Source: Thuidium tamariscinum
Lineage: Eukaryota; Streptophyta; Bryopsida; Hypnales; Thuidiaceae
Direction of reading: 5' to 3'
NCBI GenBank assembly: GCA_947034885.2
Contig: OX344754.2
Location: 2,046,001 to 2,110,000 of the forward strand
Length of the DNA: 64,000 nucleotides
This document shows, one piece after another, positions 1-11,940 of the stretch. Made by a program: the position numbers and the translations under genes. The notes below the pieces were generated by a model. That model was not told where the DNA came from. It was given only the letters and a program-made list of their open reading frames with translations, and searched no databases. Within the stretch, counting starts at the first letter, position 1. The number at the start of each line of letters is the position of its first letter.

Positions 1-114
1 TTGTGTGTACTCTTGTAATAATCCTAAAATCAGTCCAAAGGAATGGAACTATTGAGCAAACTGCGAACATTTATGATATTGGTACTGAATTCTCTTTCAC
101 GGACATTCGAACAG

Positions 115-1455
115 GCATGTGAGCATGACGATGCACCGAGACAGTCGAAGTACAAGCGCGTGGAGGTATATAACTCAGGATGGCGAATCCAGAAAGGTTT
201 GTTCATTTAATCTACTCTTCTTCTTTTAAAATATTCATAACCGTCAGAACAACCGTCAGAGCACTCTTGTTGAGCATTTTCTTAATATTAATGCGAGCCA
301 CGTTGTTTTGCAAACCTGAGCTGAAATTGAACATGGAAGAGCTCCTCAGGCCAATTTACAACTTTTGTTTTGTTTGCTGTGTTCCGACTAGGCTTGACTT
401 TGCTCTAATCTCTTGGTTGACATTGCTCTCAAATTTACCATGTTATTACTACTCAAAAATGTTGTCGAAGCTTTGGCATTTCTTTATTTCTGATTCTCAT
501 GCATTTAAAGCTTGTTCTGCTACCTGTACTGATTGTTCATTTTTTTGTACCTGTCTTGATCCAGTTCCTGGAAGAGAAGCATGTGAAGTCAAAATGATCC
601 ACCAAGAAGATGGAGGCGTGCAACGAGAAATGGCAAAGGTAGCTTTCCGTCGAGGCATTTGGAGCTATGTCATGAAGATGGACACTCAGCTGCGACGCTA
701 CGCTTTACAATATTCTCAGCTGAGAATAGACCCAGCGGGTGCTGTTGCCCTAGCTCAAAAGGTGCCTACCTTCTCTGTGATTACAATTGAGGTTTTGTTC
801 AAGTTCTTCCACAAAGAATATACTCTTTGTATTTTTATAATATTCTTCAGTCGTTTTCAAGCTTCACCCTTTACTCTTTAGTGAAGCATGCTGAAGCCCA
901 TCATTTCGAAGACTATGTTTCTGATGTTTCGTAGAATTGTCACGTATGGTCATAAGTGCATTCTAAATATGTCAAATCAGTGAGGTTTCCGATCAGGGAA
1001 TTTAATATCAGTCAGGATACGTTTTGAAAATACTTTCCGAGGATTATATGTTGGATTATATGACGATTTTATGGAAATTGACATCAAATTTATGCTTTCC
1101 TATTTGGGGTAGAGACATTTGCAATTAGCTGCACGCTAATCTAACGGAAGCTGCTGATTGGCAGGTACCGGAAGCACTGCAAGCAAAATATAGGCCCGGG
1201 CCAAAATCAACTGAAGAAATGAGCACGGAGAGCTTGGAGAGGGGAAGTGGATGCAAGCAGCTCGCTCGATTGTCGTCCCAAAAGAAGCTGGCCAGGGGTC
1301 TGTTGCTACTGGGAGGCGCGGTGTTTCTATCCCATGGCTCGGCATCACTTGGAGCCAAGCTCGCCACCGCTTTTTTTGTGAACCGGGCCGTGAGACCCGC
1401 CAGTTTCCTCAAGAGGTCCCGAAATCCGAGAGCCTCTAGAGACGTGTTGCAATAG
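115..1455 (+). CDS. START-domain lipid-transfer-like protein, C-terminal part (partial at window edge)
   Basis: Three exons can be joined in frame: 115-196, 565-761 and 1165-1455, with the stop TAG at 1453-1455. The first exon has a pyrimidine-rich acceptor ending at 114. The joined protein reads through YKRVEVYNSGWRIQK, then ACEVKMIHQEDGG, then AKVAFRRGIWSYVMK. This follows the C-terminal half of the plant START domain found in the Arabidopsis 'polyketide cyclase/lipid transport' proteins of the At3g23080/At4g14500 type, where the order is RRVDVYYSSW, ACEV.L.HHEDMG, E.AKLG.RQGMW. START domains bind lipids or sterols in a hydrophobic pocket. After it comes a linker and a hydrophobic stretch (GLLLLGGAVFLSHGS), as in those relatives, which end in a membrane segment, so membrane anchoring is likely. 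The N-terminal half lies left of the window. The exact 5' border of the first exon is uncertain because an alternative acceptor exists at 33. Family call is good; ligand unknown. Confidence 0.72.
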
Positions 1456-3300
1456 GCTTTTGAGTGCGAAAGAGTATTCTGTATTCAGCTACTGCGGCTT
1501 TCATGATCGTAACATACTTCACGCAATTCTGATTGTATTCTACGTTCTCAAAGCTTGAGAAAAATGTATCAAGTACAACATGAGCGTTGCTAGAATTTTC
1601 GAATATGAGAGAAATATTCTGCACTCTGATAACGTACTGTAGGTAGCAACTAGCTGGTCTGGTGGCATAGGAGTAAGTTAACTTAATGGGGTTTATTACT
1701 AAGTAGTGGACCTGTCGAGTTTTGTATCATTATCTATAGGTATTGTAGGTAAGACAGTTGGATTTGGTTAGTAAAGTTGGTGGTCAAAAAATTTGTTCTA
1801 TAGTGTTGAATTGTTTTCATTCTCTTTGAAAGAGGTCAATTTGAAGAGATGATTTGGGTTCCAAATTCCAAGGAATCTTGAGTTGATTTTCTTGTCAGAG
1901 ATTATTTGATTGGTTTGTGTGCAGCTGCTGTTGCCTTTTCAATCTAACCTGGAAATCGATTGAGTTGTGTGCTAAGATGGTTGCATTAGGGCTAGTGAAA
2001 GTTCCCTTCCTGTATCTCATCAAGACATCCTCCTCAGAGTCTTCTACTGTCGTTTGCACTTTCAACAAATTGGTGGGAGCTCGTTTATTAAGCATTGGTG
2101 ATAAAAGATGAAAAATGAAGATGGTTTATAGCTTGGTACCCTTCATTTTTGTGCTAAGAAAATAGGACCAAAGTGCAAGGAATTCAAACCTCAAGATAGG
2201 CTATTTGTTTTGTTTTGTTTGTTATGTTGAGATCTCCTACTTGGTAATGTCAGAAAGCTCTTCACAAGGAAGGGTGTATGAGCCTTGTTTTGTGGCATTC
2301 CAACTCTCAGTGAGAAAGTTATTGAATTTCAAAGTTTTATGAGTTGAAAAATTAGAAAATTATTTTTACATTGATTTTGGTTGTAGCAATGACATAATGT
2401 ATTCTAGTGGTGATGAAGTTTGAAATTAATTGAGTGATTGCTACTAAAATGTACTTTGACACTATACTACATTGTACTATTGAGAAGTTCAAACCATTCT
2501 TCTACATTACCATTCTTCTACATTTGCATTTTGTTAAGTGATATATTTAATGTATGTGGACCACTCATATTTCTTTCTATTAGAATAAGTTTCATACAAT
2601 GATCTTTTTGTAGATTGCATCACTCAAAAACTCTAGTCTATCATACCCATGCCATAAAATGAAGTTGGAAAACTAATGCCTTTGATGTTTGAAAGAAAGA
2701 ATAATTTTGTCACAGTAGTCGCCTTCGAAAGCAACTATAACCTTGAAATTGACCCTATAATGAGGTCTAAATGGACTACAAGTGGCCTTTATAGTCTATT
2801 AATGCCCCCACTCTATATTTGGTTTTGTAATTTCAATACAAATGACTTCAAAAATTCACAAAAAATTACAATTTTTGATTTGAAAACACAATTAAAATTC
2901 CACTTGGGGTTGACTGATGAAATGAGTGCATACCTCTAAAAAAATATATGTACCCGGCCTCTTGGAATTGGCCCCAAGATAGTCACGCAATTCAGGGTGG
3001 GAATAGGCTTGTCTACGTTTTACCAGTTATATCACACAGAGGTGCTAATATAGAAACAGTGCAATTAGGGAGGTCGGTGGGTAACAGACCTTGAACCCAA
3101 GATGACAGACAATCAGGAAAGTGTCTGAAGAAACTGAAGTACTGCCTGACTCGGAAAATCTCAGCTTCCATCCATGACATTTCATCCATGTCATTTCATC
3201 CCTCCATTCCATCCATGAGAGATCAGGATGAATGTCGTTACCCACTCACACATACATGGCCACGCCATATCCACAACAGCCTCCACTATTCTTCGCCATA
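1456..3300. other. intergenic, AT-rich, no gene seen
   Basis: No ORF here has domain-like composition or plausible splice partners. The first few hundred bases probably include the 3' UTR of the START-domain gene. The rest is AT-rich with short low-complexity runs. Confidence 0.6.
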
Positions 3301-4649
3301 GCTGAGTGCAAGCTCGTCGTCACCAATAACAACAACGTCGAAGCTGCGTCGGATGCGGTGCCGCCCTCAGAAATTCGGTCTCTCGGCGGGTGATCAAACG
3401 CGATGCATTTCTAGTCTCACGCAATTGCTTTCTCTTTCCGCTCCATTCTGAACTCCACTGGTGCAGGTGAGCTTCTTCATATCCAATTTGCGGTGAATTC
3501 ACAAAAGCCTTGCGAGATTTACTGTGTCAAGGTGAAATTCGTTATTAGTTCAAATTTTCGAATTGTGGAAGACGTTTCTGAGATCTTTGAGGGCGAGTGA
3601 AGGGGATATAAATGGTTGTGAGATGATCTTCGGAGTGAGATTGAAGCTTGACGAAAGTTTATGTCTGGCGTGCGCGGAGGGAATGGTTTAGGTCAATTTT
3701 TGTATGGCAATGGTCGAGCTGGAATGAGTGCTCGCTTTTGGAGATAATCTAGGGTTTAGCGATTTGATGTGCTTTGGTTTCTTTGGCCCTCTGGACGTGC
3801 GTTTTGAATTTGAATTTTTGGAAATTCATTTCCGCGCTAGTACTATGTTGTTGTTTTTCCGAATTGGTGATAGGAGCGCAATTGGGAGTGGTTCGGGTTT
3901 GTGCCCTGTAGCGTTTAAATGGCTCTATGGTGCCAGTCTAGGTCTGCGATCTGAGAGCAGTGGTGAAGCCAAGTCCAGGGTTTGCTGCCCTAGTTCTTTT
4001 AAGTCTCCCGTGTTTTTCTTTTAGTCGATGAAATTGTTTCGTCGGTCTTTGTCGTTCTGGTTAAGCGGGGTGCATGGGTAATGATTTTTGAAGCAATTTC
4101 TTTTCAAGTGCAAAATGCACGATTGATTCATAATTTATATGATTTGATATTGATAATGCATTTGTTGCATTGCCTCACGTTGTTTTGCTGCGATTTCTTC
4201 TCGAATTGTGTGCGTATCATTTTTTAGTGGTGTTGGGCTTTCAGACTTCCCACTGCAGCACTGAAGATAGATACATCACTAAAATGATGTGAGAAGTAGT
4301 ACTGTGAACAGTCATGTGCAACTTTGGAACCATATGGCATGTATTACAACACTGGAATTGTAGAACCACTATGAGTTAGGAAGCTTGCTTTCAAATGTGA
4401 ACTCAACGTATTATTGGAAGTGCGTTAAAAAAAGTATACGAGAAGAGGTCCACTGTATCCTGGATACCCTGATTTCCTGACTTTTTTTGAATCTCCCTTT
4501 CATAGCAGATGAACTTTAGGTGTGAGAAGCTGATTACAAGAATGTTCTTTTGGATTATCGATTGACATTTAGTAACCGATACCTATGTCAATTTCATATC
4601 TCTGTATTGAATCTCACGCTCGGCATTTTGCTTCTCTTGAAAAGCAAAA
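3300..4649 (+). promoter_or_regulatory. probable transcribed 5' leader with intron of the At5g03900-type gene
   Basis: GC content rises from about 3240 onward, as expected at a transcription start region. A good donor (GCAG|GTGAGC) sits at about 3466. A pyrimidine-rich acceptor ending in CATAGCAG lies near 4508, about 140 bases upstream of the start codon at 4650. This suggests a 5' UTR intron of about 1 kb. It is inferred from splice-site appearance only. Confidence 0.35.
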
Positions 4650-7600
4650 ATGCATTCAGCGGTGATTTCAGATTGGCGGACAGCGTCAGCACCAAACGCC
4701 ATTACCGCCCTTCCATCCACGAGCACCTCTTATTCCTCGAGATATTCAGGGCTTCCTTTCATTTCAACTCACCAGCGAAGACATCTATCCAAATCGGGCG
4801 GAGCTTCCATTCGATTAAGAGGGGCAGTTGGAAACAGGCAACGGATTAGGAATGATGTGTTTAGGGTTTCAGGTCTTTCCGTGCGACGCTTGTCTGGGTC
4901 ATCTGGGAGTGATATCTTAGGTAAGCAGCTAGGCCAAGCAACTTCTCCTCATGGCTGGAGAAGAAGCTGGAAAAGGGTACAGGCTCCGGTTGCTCTTCAA
5001 GAATATGAGAACGAGAATGGCGCAACCGATTTTGCACCAGCGTTGAAGCCTAAGACCATTGAGATTGATTCGCTACCGCCTTTTGTCCGAGACAGCACCA
5101 TGAAAGCAGTTGATGACCTTGGAAGGCGAGTGACGGTAGGGGATGTGGCATCGCGTGCTGGTTTGAAGCTCACACAAGCAGAGACTGCATTACAGGCTTT
5201 GGCAGCAGACTCTGGAGGGTTTTTAGAGGTGTTGATTAACTGAACATTCTTGTGAAATTCCTGCTTCATATACATTCACATCATGCTTACTAGGTGTCTC
5301 AGGTTTATGCCCTTTCACTTGCAAGTGCTATAATACACGTCCCATTTCATTGTGTGAATTTGAGTGTTTGAAGAGCATGTTTTTTCGGCAAGGAAGTTTG
5401 TCACTTATGCAGAGTTTGCCTGGAAATCCGTGGGAGTCAGGTTTCAGATGAAGGTGATGTGCTCTATGTGATGCCTAAAGACTACCGAGCGAATCTCGCC
5501 GGTAAGTCTTTGAGAATGAAGTACGAACCTTTACTCGAGAAACTCAAGGTGAGTCTTCCATTACATTTTATGTGCTAATTTCCGTTTGCTCACATTAAAC
5601 ACTTCCATAGTAAACAGATTACTTTCAGTAATCTTTTTTGTGCGCCTAAGTGCCCGAGCCAAAAATGGAATGTCTACTTTTGAAGCTAACAGTGAAGTAT
5701 AGCAACTCTCAAAACATACTTCTATCGTTAAAAAATGTAGGGTATGATTTCTTCTTTCTATTGGCACATTTTGTTACCTTGAAGCATCCTACGTGAAGCT
5801 TCCTACATTTTATTTCAGCTGCTATGGGAGCAGTCACTTTTGGCCATTTGGGCTGTAGGAATGAAATTAGTTATATCAGTGTTTTGCGGCCAATCGCTGG
5901 TTTCTATAGATCTTAATTATTAGTCTGCTCTGTTGATTTCAAATAAGAACTCTTTTCAGCATCTGTATTTCCTAATATATCATTTGACAAAATTTTATGC
6001 GGTGTAGATCACTGATGTATGTCTTGCGTGTCACCTTCTGACGATCACTTTTCTTCTTAGGCCCTAGCAGAATATGCGATACGAGTTTCCTTTGGAACTG
6101 CACTACTTGCATCAATTGTCATTGTCTACACTTCTATAGTTGTCATCCTCTCTTCTGGCAGGAGGTGCGTAATAGCAGCTACCACATTTTTTTGCTTTCT
6201 TTTCAGCATGTTCGGAGGCATTAAATTGGGTTTTTGTAGATTTCAATTTGCATGCGATATTGCTCTTTTCTGCTTACTCCTCTGATGTCTCTGAAGGGTG
6301 TGTGTTTGTGATGCAGTGATGATGACAACAGAGGTAACCGAGGGGGCTATTCAAACCAACGGTACAACAACCCGGGGTTCTCCATGTACATCAGTCCCAT
6401 GGATCTGTTATGGTGAGTAATCTCAAATGGAATAAAAAATAAAACATGTTGGAAATCCATTTTTCAGGTATTCTGATTCTTACAGAAAGTTATCTCTAAT
6501 GTATTGGAAGTGAATTTCTAAGATCCTGCATTGAACAGGTATTGGAATCCTAATTATTACAGAAGCAGGAGACCAGTTCAGCGGGGTGGTGGTATGAACT
6601 TTTTTGAGTCTGTAAGTGAATTGAAGACATGTCCTTCTGTGAGTTCAAGTGTGAGCTGTAGGGGGAGATACCTTATAGAAGAAGGGTTTTGTCCCCTAAA
6701 TTGTGTTCTTTCGAATGCTTAACACTTTGAGAACTTTGTTTAGGGGTTTGTAGAACGACCTGTTTTGTTTTTTCTTCAGGTAGCTGATTCCGGAGTGGTA
6801 GTGGGTGTCTTGGCGAGCTCCTTTGTCAACCTCCTTTACTAGCAAGCCTGAGTCTCTGGGTTTGAATATTTCTGCAGGTATTCTCTTTTGTATTTGGAGA
6901 TGGTGATCCAAATGAAGGTGTTGAGGAGGTTCGATGGAGAGCTGTAAGTCTTTCTCTATCTTACGTCTTGCTTCGTTATCCTTGATCCTTGTTGTCTGGA
7001 TGAGGAATCATATATACACAATTTTTCAGTGAGCACAGTAGCTGATTATGGTAGACCCGGGCTGAGTTGAGAACCTTCTGCAATGCTTACTAACGTATTA
7101 TTCTATTTTCTGTGTTTATGGTCAGATCGGAGACATGATATCTAGCAAGGGAGGTGTGGTCTCTGCAGAGGAACTTGCGCCATATTTGGATGTACCTGCA
7201 TACAGTGAGGACACTAAGGCAAGCTACGTTTCACCTTTTTATTTATTTGGAATCGATGCTCTTGCTTCACCTCGGAAGTAGTAGTAGAAGTAGTAGTAGT
7301 AGCGGCGGCGGCGGCAGCGGCAGCAGCTATTTCATATTGTTTCCTGTATTACTTGTGTTGCAGGCAGATGAAGCATATGTTCTGCCAGTCTTGCTGCGTT
7401 TTGATGGTCATCCTGAAGTAGACGAACAGGTAAACACCGTCATCGCAAGTTCCATATAATATGTTCTGTATCTCAAGCATGTATGCAAACTCTCACCTAC
7501 ACTAAAATTGGAAATCCTCAAAATCTGAAGAGATCTTGCACGATATGAAGATTTTGCAGTACATAGAATATTTGTAGCCCATAATTTGCACATTTTGGTC

Positions 7601-9547
7601 CTTTAGGTTAGAGTTGGAAGGTTTTTGAGAAGGCATTTGCTTATGAAATTCCGCCCCTATATTATCGTTCAAGTATGTTGTGACATTTCGATGTGGGTGT
7701 CGACTTTCTGGGTATTGACCTAGGACATACTGTGTTACTGAATGTGGAAGTTCATGTCTATGTGAATCGCTGTGTAGGGAAACATTCTTCATCGCTTTCC
7801 CTCACTACAGCGGACAGCCGTGGACTGGCTTGGTCGGAGAAAGGTGGCAGCGAAAGGAGGAACAGATGGACTGAATTATTTTTCCGAGAATCAGTGGAAT
7901 TTCAGGTGGTTTCAGTTCCATGGGTGCTAAGCATTAGAGTTGCTTTTGGCTCGTTTTAGCTTTGCCGTTGCTGATGCGTGCACGTCTCCCAGATTATGTA
8001 GTGGTATTTTTTATTATTCGCTTCAGCTGCTGCATATCGACACTTTCTGTGGATATATCATCACTCGTCTCCTAATTTTCTCTGTAATGTGCTAGTGATT
8101 AACATGGTAATTTTGCATGTCCAGCAAAGCAAGCAAGGGGGAACAGGCTTTAGTGATTGGTTTAGGAGGCCTCAATCTTGCTGGAGTTGTTATATTAAGC
8201 AGCCTGCTCCGGTATACGCATTTTTTTTTCTTGTATTAATTCGCTTACGTGTAATGTGATTTTCTGTCATGATATCACCATTGATAGATTTTGGTCTTGA
8301 AACTCTCTCTTTGTCTGCAATCTGAGATTCACTCGATCATACAGAGTTTTCATGCATGGGCTTTAACATTACAGTTCTTACCTCCAGCTCGTAAACTTAT
8401 TGTGCAATCATGGATTTTGTCACTTATTACTCATGACCTAAGTTTTTTGTTATTGTTTCAGTGATTACTCTGTGGTTCAATCTCTCCGTGGGAGTGGGTT
8501 GATTCCATTTGCCGCCAAAGCTCTGCCTTTTCTACAGGTTCGTTTTCAAAACCAGCAACAGCTTTATTTCCAATTCTCTGATATGGACGCTAACCGAGTA
8601 GCGTCCGCTTATTTCTGCAACATTCCCAGTTAGTCTCCTTCTGTAGTGTCGAAGGATGTCATACTTGTTTATGGTACAAATCTGTATTTTCATCGAGTAT
8701 CTTTATGAGTTTCTTTGACATCGCCTTTTTCTTTTTTGGTTGCAGGCATATACGGCCTCTTTCTTCGCAATCCCAGCGTTCAGGTGGTTCTTCCTGCAGA
8801 GACGTAATACTGAAATAGAACAACGAAATCAAGCTCGATTGGGTTGGTTGTCTGCTTTAGAAAGAGCAGGCACAGATCTTCGCCAGAAGGTAATATAACA
8901 GTTCTGGGTTGTTGCCATGTGTTATTTCTATGCATCGTTGAACTTCTGGACTTATCGTCTCATCTTTCATTCTCGTTATCAATGGTTGGGTTCACTGCTC
9001 GAGGTCTGTCTTTTGCACATAGTTGCTGGCTAGTGAGGCAGAGGATACTCTTTGTGCCGTTTTGAGCATTTTAACATATGTAGGAGGAATTTGGGGGTGT
9101 AAAGAGCTGTGGATTGATCTTTGATTATAAGATCTATCGAGGTCAAATTTATATGGCTATCTTAGAATTTTTAAAGTGGGATTTGGTAGACCACTAAACG
9201 TGACACTAGATAATCCCATTATCTTTCAAAGATCAGTGGCGGCAGACATTTTGCCAAGTCACTTGCTTTTATCACTTGCTAGTAAGTGTACGAAGAGATG
9301 ACTCGCTGTTTGTTGCCGGGGTCAGTTTTGGAGAAGGGAACGGAGATCAGATTTGAAGAATTTGAGATTAAGATTCCTCATATTTTGCGTGTGCCATTCT
9401 ATTGCCTTGCAGCTTCAGAGTGCAAGGGATTCTGCAAAGCGTACTGTGTTGGGCCGTGACCGTATCATCTACTCAACAGAAAAGGATGTATCAACGCAAG
9501 AATATGAGGCTCAAGACTGGGAGCAGCGGCTAAAGGAGCGGAAATAG
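4650..9547 (+). CDS. At5g03900-type chloroplast membrane protein (annotated in Arabidopsis as Fe-S cluster biosynthesis family)
   Basis: Thirteen exons join without a frame break into 584 aa: 4650-5228, 5441-5548, 6061-6164, 6317-6412, 6539-6611, 6878-6943, 7126-7218, 7364-7429, 7778-7905, 8125-8211, 8462-8537, 8746-8889, 9413-9547. Key matches to Arabidopsis At5g03900 as I know it are LPPFVRDSTM and DLGRRVTVGDVASRAGLK (about residues 148-175), VSDEGDVLYV, the membrane segment VSFGTALLASIVIVYTS (about 237-255), MNFFESVFSFVFGDGDPNEG, LPVLLRFDGHPE, GNILHRFPSLQRTA, EQALVIGLGGLNLAGV, and a conserved C-terminal tail with KRTVLGRDRIIYSTEKD. The first roughly 140 residues are basic and Ser/Ala/Thr-rich, which fits a plastid transit peptide. 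Three hydrophobic segments (about 237-260, 446-466, 485-508) indicate an integral membrane protein. The 'Fe-S biosynthesis' label is inherited from Arabidopsis annotation and no Fe-S motif is visible, so the biochemical role is unknown. The intron after exon 7 starts with GC. The ATG at 4650 opens the longest frame without introducing a stop and gives a plausible transit peptide. Confidence 0.9.
7276..7327. repeat. triplet microsatellite inside an intron
   Basis: About 50 bases of trinucleotide repeats, first AGT/AGA units and then GCG/GCA units, lie in the GC-AG intron (7219-7363) of the At5g03900-type gene. Read as protein it would give Ser/Gly runs, but homology places the exon edges outside it. 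Confidence 0.8.
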
Positions 9548-10073
9548 AATTGCTCTTTTTTGTACTATTTGTGTGCTACAGAATGAATTACGTAATGTAT
9601 TTTTTTTGTACAATACCCTGCCTGCATCTGTTCTTATTAATTCTAGTGACGTTCGTATGCGGCAGTCAGACTGATACTATTGTACTCGGCAGGTTGTGGG
9701 TACGCATTTAATGTTTGACATGAATGGCGAAGTCTTGAAGCTGAATTTAATCATGCAATTTAACGGCTCTATTCTTGTCTAGTAATACTGCTACAAGTAC
9801 TTTACTCAATTGATTGGTAGAATTTTCATGTAGAGAATTTGTTGGGTAGAATCTGAGGCATTTGTTCCAGACATACCCTAAGGCTAACTAAATGGAGCTC
9901 CTAATGTAGGTAAATAATATATTTGTGCAATGGTAATACAGCAGCGTTGTTTTTTTGCACTGTAGATAACAGGAAAAAGCCTTGCGTGCCCTCAAAGCAG
10001 ATGACAATATTTGGAGGGCCACAGACAGTGGCGAATACTGTGATAAATCACCAGAAAAAACAAACTGTAATAC
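9548..10073. other. 3' flank, no gene seen
   Basis: Downstream of the stop codon the sequence is T-rich and probably holds the 3' UTR and poly(A) region. No coding signal is seen. Confidence 0.5.
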
Positions 10074-10330
10074 AGGTAGAACCTTGTGTAGTACAGTATA
10101 GTTGGAGGCAGATCTTCTTTAAAATAATATTTTTCTAGTATTAGCGAGTGAAAATCATGTGTAATAAAAAAAATAGAGTTTTTGGATGCCATATGTAATT
10201 TCTATTATTTTCCAAAGTGTTGGTTCCCTAGACCAGTGAAATTGTTCAATAGATGCCTCCAAATCTAAACGCTGCTAAAATCAGCAATGAGCCAATCAAA
10301 TTTTGGTATGAATCCTTAATATGTGTCAGC
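10074..10330. mobile_element. partial copy of MITE family F (AGGTAG ends, TA-flanked)
   Basis: The stretch containing AGTATAGTTGGAGGCAGATC and GTGAAAATCATG matches the interiors of the better-preserved copies at 24815-25158 and 25471-25817. The left end (AGGTAGAACC) is present but the matching right inverted end is not found, so this is a decayed or truncated copy. Confidence 0.5.
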
Positions 10331-10960
10331 GAATTAGAGTCAAGCATTTGGCAAATTCGTATAGTTATATTGATCCATGCTATTACCAATATTCTTTTAT
10401 AAATTTTGAAGGAAAAATTTCAAATTCCTTCTAAATTCAATTACAAACAAATTACTTTCATTTTTTGTGTAAAGTTTATTGAAGTTTATTTGAAATGAGG
10501 TTCAAACTCTTTGATATGGGGATTTTTTGAAATTTGTGTGGTCTTCAAATCTATGATATCATTTTTGCAAATTGAATTTTGAACTAGAGTCAATGCAATT
10601 TGGACTTGGTCCACCACTTGACATACTTTCACATTTGTAATTTTAGAAAAGCAATGTCCTCTAGTAACACCAAATTCAACCTTTGAAGGGGTCAGTGAAT
10701 GTTAGCAGTAGAAAAAACTACATGTGAATAAATGATAGGGTGTCTAAAAAACATTTGAGATAACAATTTGAATTTGTTTTTTAATACTACAAGGTACCAA
10801 AAATGCCATGATGTGTGTTATAACTAGGGTATAGAAAAATGAATTCAATTAGAAAAAATTTGACCTAAGATATCCCCCTTTTATTCTTTTTTTGGGCCAA
10901 AAGTTTGAAATTCAAGTACCTAGAGAGTGGTATATTAAATAATTTCATAAACTATAGCTA

Positions 10961-11030
10961 TCTTTAGATGTCTTTAGGTGTCTTTAAGTGTCTTTAAATG
11001 ACTTTAAGTATCTTTAGCTAGCTTCAGGTG
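10961..11030. repeat. 10-bp tandem repeat, seven units
   Basis: Seven consecutive decamers are variants of TCTTTAGGTG, with no spacing between them. Individual units differ at one to four positions. No gene overlaps. Confidence 0.85.
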
Positions 11031-11137
11031 GCCAAAATTTTGAAATTGTGGATTCCTTCCCTATGTCCATTGCAAAGCCGTCCCATTCAAATTCCGTTCA
11101 GGCCCATTTAGGGTTCGTGATTTGTTTTCTGTTTTCT

Positions 11138-11345
11138 TTTTGGAAACAAGGGACACAAATTATAACAAAGAAGGCTTTGGATTTTCAAATTTAGCTAGAA
11201 TTCTACTTTAGGATTTTTTTGGAAACAAAGGACACAGACTATGACGAAGAAGGTTTTGGATTTTTGAAGTCAACTAGGGTTCTGGCTTAGGGTTTCAAGG
11301 ACATGGCATTCATTTTGGAAACAAAAGATACAAACTAATGAAGAA
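11138..11345. repeat. diverged tandem repeat, about 2.4 units of 75-100 bp
   Basis: Units beginning TTTTGGAAACAA, followed by GACACA and GAAGAAGG, start near 11138, 11216 and 11314. The third is cut short. Function unknown. Confidence 0.6.
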
Positions 11346-11940
11346 GCTGATTTAATAGTGAATTGAAACTTTTGGGTATTTTGTGATGTGGTATGAATTT
11401 CAGTTGTCTCTTCTTCTACATTTGAAAGTTATAATTAAATTGTTATTATATATCTACAATCAAGAAAATTGGAACCCTTAAGTATTCAAACTTCCAATTT
11501 TTGGATGATGAACAAGTTCATACTCTTCTTTCTTTCTCATTACTATTTGGATAAAAGTCATTATAATTTGTGGAGATACTTTATCTAGTTGTTGTCCAAT
11601 CTAATGGTTGGATCTCAAGGGGGTCAGTGTTTTAAAAAACTAAGGATATAGGTGTGAACAATGACTATTTTATAGGGGGGTATTACTTTTTTTTAATTAT
11701 TTTTTAACATTCTATCTTTATATAATTTTCTACTTTAGGTTAATAGAGAAGGGCCTTCCATTATTTATAATTCCAAATTGACATGAATATATGATATGGT
11801 AATTTAGATTTTTTTTTAAATTTATTCACGATGTGGTGTTTTTTGTTGATTTTAAATAGACAATACAAGAATTAAATTATACAGTAGTGATAAAACTTTG
11901 TATTTGAATTAAGCCATGTTGATCTAGTGATATGGGTGAA

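Noticed and set aside
180..881. 233-codon plus-strand ORF
   Set aside because: It runs through an intron of the START-domain gene. Only 565-761 is exon; the rest is T-rich intron sequence that happens to lack stops.
7276..7327. Possible Ser/Gly-rich coding repeat
   Set aside because: Homology across the flanking exons shows it lies in the intron.
10961..11345. Possible CRISPR-like or satellite array
   Set aside because: This is a plant nuclear sequence; the units are short, diverged and without spacers, so they are simple tandem repeats.
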